From: JBFLVN01 sp040758475 | GTDB taxonomy: Bacteria > JAGRBM01 | Direction of reading: 5' to 3' | Length of the DNA: 13,357 nt | Assembly: GCA_040758475.1 (NCBI GenBank) | Contig: JBFLVN010000083.1 | Location: 1 to 13,357, forward strand | Shown: positions 1 to 9,402 of the stretch, in pieces | Layout: each line of letters begins with the position of its first letter | Position numbering within the stretch: position 1 is the stretch's first letter | The notes under the pieces: generated by a model | What the model was told of the DNA's origin: nothing | Database searches by the model: none | The model's input: only the letters and a program-made list of their open reading frames with translations | Position numbers and translations under genes: made by a program

Positions 1-6
1 GAGGGG

Positions 7-945
7 CTATCCAGCCACTTTTACGGAAAGCGCCTTAGGAAGCAGTTCGATCGTGATGGGAAGGACGCCCGGCCCCTCACCGTCCATGTCGATGTAGACC
101 GTCTCCGGCGCCGTGGCGGAGATTTTCCGGGCCGTCCGGCGGAAAACCTTGGGGCTCGATTCCATCCGTCCTTGATAGATGGCGCGGGTAAATTTGAGAT
201 TCTCGGCGAAGCCGATGTCCCCCATGAAAATCACGTCGAAAGCCCCGTCGTCGGGCTCGGCCTGGGGGGCGATCTTCATCCCGCCGCCGAAAAATTTTCC
301 GTTGGCCACGACGACGCCCTGGAATTTCCCTTCGACCACTTCCTTCCCATCCAATTCGATCCGCATGGGCTGGTTCTCGTAGGCAATGAGGCCCCGCACC
401 GTTCCAAGGAGAAAAGAAAGGCGCCCGCCGAAAGCCTTGGTCGTTTTGTTCACCTTGTCGATGACGAGGCCGCCCAGGCCGAAGTCCGTGATGTTCACGA
501 AGTAGCGGATGCGCCGCTCGCCATTTGCAGAGGAAAACTCCGTCCGGCCCACGTCGATGGTCCGGGTCGCTTTTCCCGCCAGGACGCGGGCGGCTTCCTC
601 GTAGCCCATGGGAATTTTGAGGGTTTTGACGAGATCGCATCCCGTTCCCTGGGAGATGAGCCCGAGTACGGCGCCCGGCCGCACGGGTTTGCCGTCTTCC
701 CGAAAGAAAGCGTTCGCCACTTCGTTGTGGGTCCCATCCCCTCCCACGCTCACGATCATCTCGTAACCCGCTTCGAGCGCCTTGCGGGCCAGTTCCGGCG
801 CGTGGAACGCCCGCTCCGTAAAGGCGTGCTGGAAAACGCCCACGGACGCTTCGATCCGCCGGGCGATGTCGGACCAGCGGCGGTAGGTACTGCCGTTGGC
901 GCTCCGGGGATTTACGACGGCGAAGGTGCGGTAGGAATCGGCCAT
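7..945 (-). CDS. Diacylglycerol kinase family (DagK/YegS-like) lipid kinase
   Basis: The 312-residue protein has the expected layout of the DAGK catalytic family, which transfers phosphate from ATP to a lipid such as diacylglycerol or a sphingoid base at the cytoplasmic face of the membrane. Visible motifs are NPRSANG (12-18), the nucleotide-binding GGDGTHNE (68-75), QGTGCDL (99-105), GGGMKIAP (220-227), a DDG (232-234) and the C-terminal DGE (288-290) expected to serve in metal binding and catalysis. The third motif carries Cys103 where many members have Asn. Length is usual for the family. The ATG at 945 lies 5 bases after the stop of the iron-sulfur gene, so it is probably the last gene of the operon; no strong Shine-Dalgarno is seen. 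Family assignment is firm. The lipid substrate is unknown; the neighbours suggest a glycerolipid or ether lipid (inference). Confidence 0.92.
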   Translation of the reverse strand: MADSYRTFAVVNPRSANGSTYRRWSDIARRIEASVGVFQHAFTERAFHAPELARKALEAGYEMIVSVGGDGTHNEVANAFFREDGKPVRPGAVLGLISQGTGCDLVKTLKIPMGYEEAARVLAGKATRTIDVGRTEFSSANGERRIRYFVNITDFGLGGLVIDKVNKTTKAFGGRLSFLLGTVRGLIAYENQPMRIELDGKEVVEGKFQGVVVANGKFFGGGMKIAPQAEPDDGAFDVIFMGDIGFAENLKFTRAIYQGRMESSPKVFRRTARKISATAPETVYIDMDGEGPGVLPITIELLPKALSVKVAG

Positions 946-950
946 GTTCT

Positions 951-2081
951 TCAGTTCACCCCCAGGGATTCGGCGACGATGTCCACCACGTCCAGGACCT
1001 GGATTCCTTCATCCGCCTTGGCGCCATCCAAGTGGCATTCGCAACGGGGCGAAGCCGTTACGAGGGGAACGCCGCGAAGGGAGCCGAATTCTTCCATCCG
1101 CTTCCTGGCCATCGCCGTCGCATCCTCGGGAAAGACATCGGCATATGCCCCGCCGGCGCCGCAGCAGTTGGCATCGCGCCCCTTCCACGGGGCTTCGACA
1201 ATCTGCACGCCGCAGAGTTCCAGGATTTTCCGGGGCGCTTCGACCACGTCCAGCCGCCGTACGAGCGAGCACGGATCGTGATAGGCCACCTTCCTTCCGG
1301 ATAGCGCCTTCAAGCGGTCTTTGGCCGGTTCGAGATGGGCGAGGAGGAATTCGGGGAGAGTGGTTCCCTTCCCCCCTAATGCCTGACCGAACTCGGGATA
1401 GCGCTGGCGCGCGGCGGCGGCATCCTGCGGGGCGGCGAAGACCACTTCCCCCGCCTTCTCCAGCATCTTCTTCACTTTGGCCGCGTGGCCCGCGAAGCCT
1501 TCCCTATCCCCGGCATCCAGAAGTTCGATCCCCGCCGAAAGGGCTTCAGCATTCGGGAGGAAAACCTCCACGCCCAAGGCGGCAAGAACACCCAGAAGGC
1601 GCCGAAGCGTCCGGGAGCGTTCCGCGATCAAGTGAGCGCCCGGATAGAGGACGATGCCCGCTCCCTCCTGGAAGTATTTCTCCGGCGCGAGTTTCCGCAG
1701 TTCGGGAAGAAGGGCCCGGCCGTAGGGATTTCCAAAGCGGCGCATCCGCTCGGCAAGCTGGAAGACGGCCGGAAGGGTTTTCCCCTCGCGGTAGGCATAA
1801 GTCCTCGCCGCTTCGAGCGAGCGGGGAACGTCGATCTCGTGGAGACAGTACTCCTGGCAGTGGAGGCACCCGGTACACTTGAAGAAAATTTCGACGCTCT
1901 CGTCCGTGAGCGGCAGGGCGCCCTTGTGGATCAAATGGACGATCGTCTGCTTTCCCGTGGGCGTGACCGTCTCCCGGAGTTCGGTCTCCGCCACGGGGCA
2001 GGAGAAACGGCACATCTTCGGGCAGAAGGTGCAGTATTCGATCTCCTTGCGGAAATCGTCGAGTATCCGGAGGTCGCTCAC
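951..2081 (-). CDS. GlpC/GlcF/HdrD-like iron-sulfur electron-transfer protein with one degenerate CCG domain
   Basis: The 376-residue protein starts with two ferredoxin-type cysteine sets, C17/C20/C24/C28 followed by Pro and C69/C72/C75/C79, as in subunits that pass electrons from flavoproteins to quinone. Two CCG-type domains should follow. The second is intact (C271, C306-C307-G308, C347). The first keeps the fold signature around YPGA (146-149) and residues 177-229 but has no cysteines. The first cysteine set is spaced C-x2-C-x3-C-x3-C rather than the common C-x2-C-x2-C-x3-C. The start is a GTG at 2081 that forms a GTGA overlap with the stop of the upstream FAD gene; a longer open frame upstream is only the shadow of that gene. 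By position it could be the iron-sulfur subunit for GlpAB, for the FAD pair, or for both. No transmembrane segment is evident. Confidence 0.88.
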   Translation of the reverse strand: MSDLRILDDFRKEIEYCTFCPKMCRFSCPVAETELRETVTPTGKQTIVHLIHKGALPLTDESVEIFFKCTGCLHCQEYCLHEIDVPRSLEAARTYAYREGKTLPAVFQLAERMRRFGNPYGRALLPELRKLAPEKYFQEGAGIVLYPGAHLIAERSRTLRRLLGVLAALGVEVFLPNAEALSAGIELLDAGDREGFAGHAAKVKKMLEKAGEVVFAAPQDAAAARQRYPEFGQALGGKGTTLPEFLLAHLEPAKDRLKALSGRKVAYHDPCSLVRRLDVVEAPRKILELCGVQIVEAPWKGRDANCCGAGGAYADVFPEDATAMARKRMEEFGSLRGVPLVTASPRCECHLDGAKADEGIQVLDVVDIVAESLGVN

Positions 2082-3585
2082 GCTTTTCTCTTCTTCGGCT
2101 TCTTGGCCGCGGCCCGCTTCACGGGTTTGGACGGCTTCATTCCGAGCCCCAGGTTGCCGGGATTGAAAAGCCCCTTGGGGTCGAGGCGCTCTTTTACTCC
2201 CGCGAAAAGTTCCTGAAAAGCTTCGTGCTCGCGGACCATCCACAGCCCCTTGAGGCGCCCCACTCCGTGGTGATGGGAGACGGTCCCACCCGCTTCCAAA
2301 GCCGCATCCAGGGCTCCTTTCCAGAGGCCATCGTAATGCCCCAGGACCGAGGCTTCGTCCTTGGCCCGGGCGACGACGGAGAAATAAAGGGAGGCACCCG
2401 TCAGATAGGCGTGGGATAAATGGCAGAGGACCATCATGCTCCCCTTGGAGAGGGCCGCCCGGACGCCCGCGTAGAGGGCCGGGAGGTTCTTCCAGGTGGC
2501 CGCCACTTCCATCGTGTCCAGGATCATTCCGGCGTTCGGAAGGACTTTGGAGAGGTTGTAGGAAACATCGTACCGATGGTCCCACCACCTGCGGGCCGGG
2601 GCCTCCCCCAGGGGCGAGCCCCCCGCCGCTTCACAAACCTTCCCCACGGCCCGGGCTTCGAATTCCGTCAGCCGCTTTTCCCCTTCGGAGACGAAGACGC
2701 CCAGAATCCCCTTGATGGGGAGCTTTAAATGGGCCGCGTTGATCTGGGTATCGGCTTCGTCATAGAGACGCACGACGGCGGGTTTTAAATCCTGCTGAAG
2801 GACCTCTCGCACCGCGCCGCAGGCCGCGTCCCACGTTGGGAATGCGAAAGAGAAAAACTCCCGGTGTTCGGGATACCGATGGATGCGCAACGTAGCGGCG
2901 ATGATGACGCCGAGGGTCCCTTCGCTCCCCACGAGAAGCTGCTTGAAGTCGGGCCCCGCTGACGAGCGCGGCACTTCGGGCGTTCGGATGAGGGAGCCAT
3001 CCGGAAGGACGGCCTCCAGGGAAACGACCATGTCCTCGATCTTCCCGTACTTGGTGGAGAGCTGTCCCGCCGAGCGAGCCGCAAGCCAGCCGCCCAGGGT
3101 GCTGCAATAGATCGAGCTTGGAAAATGGCCGAGGGTAAAGCCCGCGTGATTTAGTTCCCGTTCCAGCTTTTCGCCGTTCACGCCCCCTTCGGCTTCCACG
3201 AGGCCGCTCTTCGCGTCGATCCGCCGGATTTGATTGAGGCCCTTGAGATCAACGAGAAGAGAATCCGCCACGGAAAAAGCCCCGCCGCACACACCCGAGC
3301 CGCCCGAGTAAGGAACGAGGGGAATGGAGAGTTCGCGAGCAAGGGACACGGCGTCGGAGACGTCCCGGGCCTCGCGGGCAAGGACGATGGCGGCCGGCCC
3401 TTCAGGAGGGATTCCCTGCCGAAGGCGAAGGAGTTCCCGGGGCCACAAATCCCGTCCGTAAATCGCCCGGTCCACCGGCTTCGTTGAAACTCGTTCGGGC
3501 CGATCGGAAAATTTTTCCGCCAAAGCCGCCGCGAGCGCCTTGGGGGGCGCGGCGAATTTCCATTTGGCAGCAACGGCGGACGGCA

Positions 3586-3586
<1 letters not shown>
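2078..3586 (-). CDS. FAD-binding oxidoreductase A, alkyl-DHAP synthase-like (short paralog)
   Basis: A 502-residue vanillyl-alcohol-oxidase-fold flavoprotein. FAD-binding segments are PYSGGSGVCGGA (92-103), the TLGGW region (163-167) and GSEGTLGV (220-227). It resembles alkyl-dihydroxyacetonephosphate synthase (AGPS) more than lactate or glycolate oxidases: it has the NGEKLEREL...GF.LGH block, a conserved Arg in PAVVRLYDE (Arg273), and SHHHGVG (437-443), matching the AGPS triple-His active-site loop. AGPS swaps the acyl chain of acyl-DHAP for an alkyl chain. Compared with its neighbour it lacks about 40 residues after the Arg segment. It ends in a Lys-rich tail (roughly 484-502). The ATG at 3586 shares its A with the upstream TGA (TGATG). 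The fold is certain; the AGPS reaction is plausible; a D-2-hydroxyacid dehydrogenase role remains possible. Confidence 0.88.
3111..3178. repeat. Paralog-shared DNA patch, copy 1 (in FAD gene A)
   Basis: These 68 bases match 4709-4776 at 62 positions by hand alignment, far above the surrounding similarity of the two FAD genes. The patch encodes the NGEKLEREL to SSIY block. Synonymous choices unusual in this GC-rich genome (CTA, AAT, GGT, CAT, CCA) are shared by both copies. Confidence 0.75.
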
Positions 3587-5147
<1,561 letters not shown>

Positions 5148-5151
<4 letters not shown>

Positions 5152-6482
5152 TTGCCCGAAGCCTCCCGCCCGGCGGCAAAGCCCGTGACTATCGCGACCC
5201 CAAGGCCGCCCGGGCCCGAGGTGGCGTCGTATCCGCCTAGGAGTGACCCGGCGGCAAAGAGGTTTTCGTACAAAGGCTCGCCCCGTTCGTCCACGGGCCG
5301 CATCTTGGAATCCACCCGGAGGCCCGCCGAAAAAGCGGGCTGATCGGAGAGGTAACGGAACGAAAAAAGTTCCTCGTTCGATCCGCTCTCCATCCGGCGA
5401 TCCCGCCAAAAGACCGGAAGAGCGGCGAGGGTTTCGAAGATTTTTCCTTCCTTGCGAAGGCCGCCCCCCAGGAATTTTCCCGTGGCCAGGACGAGGCGCT
5501 CGAAGAGGAATTTTTCCTCTTGGCCGCCACTCTTCACCAGGAGCCAGCGGAGTTTCTTCGCCCGTCCTTCGACGGGGATTACTTCCCCTCGCGTCACTTC
5601 GATCTGTTCGGAAGCCAGCAAGCGGGACATGGCGAGATCGAGCCGGACGCCCGGAACAGAGGGCGGCACCGCCAGGGTTTCCGTGAAAGGAACCGGAAGG
5701 GTTTTCTTGAAAATCTCCGCGCACTCCGTTGGGCGGCGAAGCCCCAGGACCGGCGGAAGGATCACGAGTTCTGCGCCGGACGGAACGGCCCGCGCCATTT
5801 TCTCCGCGACAGCTTTTGCAAAGGCTTCGTCGTCCATCAAAGAAGCCAGGCCCACGGCGTTCGTGTGGGGGCCCAAGGCTTCGGGCAGATCGATACCTGC
5901 GGAAAAACTCCGCCGGTCCGCTGAAGCACCGCGAAGGTCGTCGAACACGGCCGCCTGCCTACCGGCCACAGCGCCTGGAAGGCCCCGCAGTTCCATGAAG
6001 ACCGGCCGCATTTTGCGAAGCTCTTCCCCCGAAAATCCTCCGGAAGAAGCCTGGGCGTAAGCCGTGAATTTGAAAGTTCCGGCGGGCGTGAGCCGTGCCC
6101 GGTTCGTGGCACCGTCACCCAAAAAGGCGAGCCCTCCTGCGTCCTGGAGAGATTTTACGCACGAGGCCATCGTCTTCAGGATGTGCCCCACCTTCGCCTC
6201 AAAGCCGTCGAATCCTTTCCCGATTTGATGGAAAGGATGCCAAGGTGCCCGGGAGAGAAGTTCGATCAGGTTGCGCTTTAAATCCGTGGATTCTCCAAAA
6301 GGATCGCGGGGCGTGGCCAGGGGATCGGCGCACAGGTCGACGGCGCCGCTCGAAACGCCGCTCGCCCCCGGCGCCCGCGCGACGAGCCGCACGCTCGCCC
6401 CCATGCGCCTGGCGGCCACGGCCGCCAGGACACCGGCGGCGCCGCCCCCCACGACGAGCACTTCGCTAAAGCGCTCAGCCAC
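5148..6482 (-). CDS. glpB: Anaerobic glycerol-3-phosphate dehydrogenase subunit B
   Basis: A 444-residue flavoprotein with an N-terminal dinucleotide-binding GGGAAG (12-17), then the SSGAVDL segment seen in GlpB (SSGSLDL in E. coli). The C-terminal LLGGYD...GGLGVA region also matches GlpB. GlpB partners GlpA in oxidising sn-glycerol-3-phosphate to dihydroxyacetone phosphate, with electrons leaving through an iron-sulfur subunit to the quinone pool. It is slightly longer than the E. coli protein (about 420). The start is GTG at 6482, overlapping the glpA stop by 8 bases, with a strong GGAGGG ribosome site about 8-10 bases upstream. In E. coli glpC follows directly; here two FAD genes come between glpB and the GlpC-like gene. 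Confidence 0.9.
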
Positions 6483-8202
6483 GACCGCTTCCCTCCACGG
6501 CGGGGCTGGAGGCAGGCTTTTGCCAATCTTCGAAGGGTCCGGATTCTTCGAGAACCCGGTGAAGCCCCGCCACTTGCAGGTGGATCGCGCGATTTAATTC
6601 TTCCTGGGCAAGCTGCTCGCCTTCGACGATGGGCGCCCTTCCCTTCCAGCGGTTCTTCAAAAAATCGTACGTCTCTTCGAGTTGGCGCCGGCCCGGGAGG
6701 GATAGTTCCTGCCCCAAGATCGCCGCCGACTCCAAAGTGCAATTGGCCCCCTGGCAGGGACCGGTTCCCAGGCGCGTCCGGCGCCGGAGGTCTGAGAGCT
6801 TGGCGGCCCACTCCGTGCGGACGGCGTAGGTAAGTTCCGCCGCCGTGACGGGCTCGCAGGCGCAGACCATCCGCTGAAGGGAGGGGTCTTTTTCGCAGAG
6901 CACCGCGACGTTTTTCGCCCGCACGCCGTGGCGGAAATGGATGCGCTCCAGGGCGGGAAGGGATATTCCCGAATCCGAAGAAAGCTTTTCCAGGTCGGCT
7001 TCGCCTCCACCACCGGGAAGAGGTTTTGCGTGGGTCGTGCAAGGGGCTTCTTTGCCGAGAAGCTCGCCCACTTTATCGGTGGCTTCCTCAGCCATGATCC
7101 GGAAGGCGGCGAGCTTTCCGCCGATCATGGTGAGAAGGCCTGCTACTCCGTCGCGCTCCCCGTGGTCGTAAATCCGGTGGTCGCGGGAAAGGGCGTCTTC
7201 GTTCTTTCCCCAGGCGAACATCGTGGGGCGGATTCCCGCCATGGTCCGCACGATGCGCGCCTGCCGCACGGCGGGGAAAACCCGCTCGACACCCTGAAGG
7301 AGGTATTCGATCTCGTCCTTGGTGACGGTGATGTTTTCCAGGTCGCCGTAATAATCATCGTCCGTCGTCCCGATGATGGTCGAATTGTCGTGGGGCATGA
7401 TGAAAATGGCCCGGCCGTCGATGGCCGTGCAGAGAACCCCCACGTTCACGATGCGTCGGTCCAAGATGAGGTGGACGCCCTTGCCCGGCCGCACCTTCAC
7501 CTTGCACCCGGCCCGTTCGAGCACCCTCGTCACCCAGGCGCCCGAGGCGTTGAAAACGACCCGCGCCCGGACTTCTTCGGTAAGGCCGGTCCGGTGGTCT
7601 TTCACCAGAACGCCGCACACCCGCTTTTTCTCCCCCGGTTCCCAGAGGAAATCGAGGACTTCCGTGTGATTGCGGATGACCGCTCCGGCCTCGGCGGCCG
7701 AAAGGGCGTTGGCGGTACAGAGGCGGAAGGGATCGATCCCCCACTCGTCCATGGTAATGGCGCTGTGAAAATTTTTGGTGAGGCCCGGTTCGACTTGCAG
7801 AGCCTCTTCCCGCGTCAGGTGGGTGTGGGGCTTTCCGTTCTTGAGGGGCTGGAAGAGATCGTAAGCCTCGAAGTAGGTCTCGATGAGGGAAGCGGCGATC
7901 GTGCCTGCCAGTCCCCGTTGCATCACCGGATAAAGAAACGGGATGCGGAAGAGCATGTGGGGGGCCATCTGCTGGATGTACCCCGAGTCGCGGCAGCTCT
8001 TCTCCGTCGTGGGGACGTCGTAGAGCATGTACCTCGCGCCGCCGTGGATCATGCCGCTGTTGGCGCCGGAGGCTCCCGTGGCGATGTCGCGTTTTTCAAG
8101 AAGGACGGTCCGGTAACCGCGAAGGGCGCAGTCGCGGGCAATGCCGGTGCCGTTGACACCGCCCCCGATAATGGCGACGTCGAATGTTTCTGCTTGGGCC
8201 AA
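6475..8202 (-). CDS. glpA: FAD-dependent glycerol-3-phosphate dehydrogenase, GlpA type
   Basis: A 575-residue protein with a DAO-type FAD domain: IIGGGVNGTG (11-20), then the TGASGANSGMIHGGARY segment (42-58) typical of GlpA/GlpD. The C-terminal third has a BFD-like [2Fe-2S] module with cysteines 447, 449, 483 and 488 (C-x-C...C-x4-C), which GlpA has and aerobic GlpD lacks. It should oxidise sn-glycerol-3-phosphate to DHAP as the catalytic subunit with GlpB. The start is TTG at 8202: an in-frame TAA lies three codons upstream and the next in-frame Met is residue 51, inside the FAD domain. No Shine-Dalgarno is visible. It is the first gene of the operon, behind its own candidate promoter. Confidence 0.93.
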   Translation of the reverse strand: MAQAETFDVAIIGGGVNGTGIARDCALRGYRTVLLEKRDIATGASGANSGMIHGGARYMLYDVPTTEKSCRDSGYIQQMAPHMLFRIPFLYPVMQRGLAGTIAASLIETYFEAYDLFQPLKNGKPHTHLTREEALQVEPGLTKNFHSAITMDEWGIDPFRLCTANALSAAEAGAVIRNHTEVLDFLWEPGEKKRVCGVLVKDHRTGLTEEVRARVVFNASGAWVTRVLERAGCKVKVRPGKGVHLILDRRIVNVGVLCTAIDGRAIFIMPHDNSTIIGTTDDDYYGDLENITVTKDEIEYLLQGVERVFPAVRQARIVRTMAGIRPTMFAWGKNEDALSRDHRIYDHGERDGVAGLLTMIGGKLAAFRIMAEEATDKVGELLGKEAPCTTHAKPLPGGGGEADLEKLSSDSGISLPALERIHFRHGVRAKNVAVLCEKDPSLQRMVCACEPVTAAELTYAVRTEWAAKLSDLRRRTRLGTGPCQGANCTLESAAILGQELSLPGRRQLEETYDFLKNRWKGRAPIVEGEQLAQEELNRAIHLQVAGLHRVLEESGPFEDWQKPASSPAVEGSGRG

Positions 8203-8222
8203 GGTGGTTTACCGGCGGGGAA

Positions 8223-8236
8223 ACGGCCGGGGCCGT
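8223..8236. promoter_or_regulatory. 14-base palindrome at the predicted glpA transcription start
   Basis: A perfect inverted repeat, ACGGCC-GG-GGCCGT, begins 2 bases downstream of the proposed -10 box. It would cover the transcription start and could be a repressor operator or a short 5' RNA hairpin. It is GC-only apart from its ends, so chance occurrence in this genome is possible. Confidence 0.3.
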
Positions 8237-8237
8237 G

Positions 8238-8265
8238 ACGCTAGCATTCCCCCGGGAGGGGTCAA
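8238..8265 (-). promoter_or_regulatory. Candidate promoter of the glpA operon
   Basis: On the minus strand a -35-like TTGACC (8265-8260) and a -10-like TAGCGT (8243-8238) are separated by 16 bases. They lie in the 78-base gap between the cold-shock-like gene and glpA. Transcription would begin about 25-30 bases before the TTG start, leaving a very short leader. Assigned by eye from sigma-70 consensus. Confidence 0.45.
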
Positions 8266-8280
8266 TAAACCGGCGCGGGC

Positions 8281-8481
8281 TTACCGCGGCCTTACCTTGA
8301 GCGCCACGTCCGCTTCGCCCCGCTTTCCGGGTTCAAATTCCACTTTCTGCCCGGGTTCGAGGAAATCCCGGCCGCCTTCGATGGCGTCGAAGATCACATA
8401 ATACCGCTGGCCGGTCTTCTCTTCCTGAAGGATACCAAAGCCCCTACCACGGCTGAACTGCTCAATGATTCCTGTGGGCAT
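8281..8481 (-). CDS. Divergent cold-shock-domain (CspA-like) nucleic-acid-binding protein
   Basis: The 66-residue length and layout fit a single cold-shock domain, a small beta-barrel that binds single-stranded RNA or DNA. The RNP1-like segment is RGRGFGIL (11-18), compared with KGFGFI in CspA. The RNP2 segment is YYVIFDAI (27-34), where CspA has FVHFSAI, so the usual His is Ile. The N-terminal Lys-Trp-Phe is Glu-Gln-Phe here. Binding properties may therefore differ. ATG at 8481 has a GAGGA ribosome site 5-6 bases upstream. It is divergent from the small membrane-protein gene on the other strand and upstream of the glp operon; the gap of 78 bases with its own promoter candidate argues against a shared operon. 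Confidence 0.85.
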   Translation of the reverse strand: MPTGIIEQFSRGRGFGILQEEKTGQRYYVIFDAIEGGRDFLEPGQKVEFEPGKRGEADVALKVRPR

Positions 8482-8525
8482 AGTTCCTCGTGCGCGGCTG
8501 GAATTACCCGATTAAGATTGGGACC

Positions 8526-8756
8526 ATGAACGAAATGCCCCCTGCGGAGCCCCCAGAGAAGGGCCTGCAAATCGCGGGATACCCGCTCTCCATCTGGCTG
8601 CAAGCCACTGCGGGATTCATCATCCTCATGGCCCTGCTCGTCTTCCTCACCTGGCGCGTGGCTGAAGAGCCTCTCGAATTCGAAGTTCCGGCAGGGAGCC
8701 TCTCCGCGCCAGAAATCCCCGCCTCTCCCTCTTCACCGGACGACACCAAGCCCTAG
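8526..8756 (+). CDS. Small single-pass membrane protein, unknown function
   Basis: A 76-residue protein I do not recognise. One hydrophobic helix (about 24-43, rich in Ile, Leu, Val, Phe) is preceded by an acidic, Pro-containing N-terminus and followed by a Pro/Ser/Glu-rich tail. Third codon positions are GC-rich, mainly across the helix, in line with real coding. The ATG at 8526 is preferred; a GTG at 8490 in the same frame would add 12 residues that look unlike coding sequence. The ribosome site is weak (a GGGA just before the start). The last 24 bases overlap the 3' end of the O-methyltransferase gene on the opposite strand. No transcription terminator is visible. Confidence 0.65.
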   Translation: MNEMPPAEPPEKGLQIAGYPLSIWLQATAGFIILMALLVFLTWRVAEEPLEFEVPAGSLSAPEIPASPSSPDDTKP

Positions 8757-9398
8757 CCCATCTCCTACCGGAAACACGCGGGCGTAAAGCCGCGGGTGGT
8801 TCACGAAAAACTTATTGAATGCCCGCAGGGCTTTTGTGGACTTTGTCCAAAACTTCCCCTTGGGCTTTCTGGCCCCCGGTACGAAGCCATGCCAAAGAAC
8901 GTTGTCCACCACGATGAGCGAACCCCGCTTCATCCGGGGCAGCGCGAGCCTTACGTAATCCTTGTACTCTTCCTTGACGGCGTCGAGGAAAAGCAGATCG
9001 ACGGACTTTTTATCCCGCCGGAGGTAATCCACCGCCGGCTGCGTATGGAAAGAGACGTACCGCGCGACGCCCGCCCGGCCCAGATAATTTTTCGCCCGCC
9101 GGTGGCGCTCTTCCGAAACATCGAGCGTGTCGATTTTTCCCGAAATCCGGTGCCCCGAAAGGGCCCGGGCCATGTGAAGCGTGCTCATGCCGATGGCTGT
9201 ACCACACTCGACGATCCGTTTGGGCCGGGCGGAAGCGATGAGGAGATAGAGGAATTCCCCCACGTCTTCCGACACGACGGGAATGTCTTCCCGCTCCGCT
9301 TGCCGGAGCATCTCCGAGAGCACCGTGTCTGGCTTGGGACGGATACTCGCGAGATACCGCCCAAAGGCCGGTTTCGTTGGAGAGTAATAAGTGGACAA
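8733..9398 (-). CDS. SAM-dependent O-methyltransferase, COMT-like
   Basis: The 221-residue protein is a class I methyltransferase of the catechol-type family, cytosolic and normally divalent-metal dependent. Motif I is VECGTAIGMST (63-73), an acidic residue after strand 2 is Asp93, and likely metal ligands are Asp139 (in LFLDAV), Asp165 and Asn166 (in VVDNVLWHG). The C-terminal GDGLGLGV is typical. The start chosen is TTG at 9398: it sits 4 bases after the stop of the upstream OmpA-family gene, has a GGAGGGGAG ribosome site upstream, and gives the usual family length; no in-frame ATG exists before residue 30. It is probably cotranscribed with the OmpA-like lipoprotein. The methyl acceptor cannot be inferred. 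Confidence 0.88.
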   Translation of the reverse strand: MSTYYSPTKPAFGRYLASIRPKPDTVLSEMLRQAEREDIPVVSEDVGEFLYLLIASARPKRIVECGTAIGMSTLHMARALSGHRISGKIDTLDVSEERHRRAKNYLGRAGVARYVSFHTQPAVDYLRRDKKSVDLLFLDAVKEEYKDYVRLALPRMKRGSLIVVDNVLWHGFVPGARKPKGKFWTKSTKALRAFNKFFVNHPRLYARVFPVGDGLGLGVVR

Positions 9399-9402
9399 AG
9401 AA

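Noticed and set aside
172..1281. Plus-strand open frame of about 369 codons across the lipid kinase and Fe-S genes
   Set aside because: Antisense to two genes with clear catalytic motifs and spanning their junction; no recognisable domain.
2082..2588. N-terminal extension of the Fe-S protein frame
   Set aside because: This part is a frame-shifted shadow of FAD gene A. The GTG at 2081, in a GTGA overlap and just before the first cysteine set, is the natural start.
5152..5724. N-terminal extension of FAD gene B frame
   Set aside because: Arg/Pro-rich shadow of glpB; the GTG at 5151 with its ribosome site explains the start.
6928..8238. Long plus-strand open frame of about 436 codons
   Set aside because: It lies wholly antisense to glpA, a convincing gene; its translation is low-complexity, His/Gly/Pro-rich and matches no family. 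Such shadows are common at this GC content.
8248..8262. C-rich/G-rich inverted repeat between the cold-shock-like gene and glpA as a terminator
   Set aside because: The stem is short, lies in the promoter spacer and has no following T-run.
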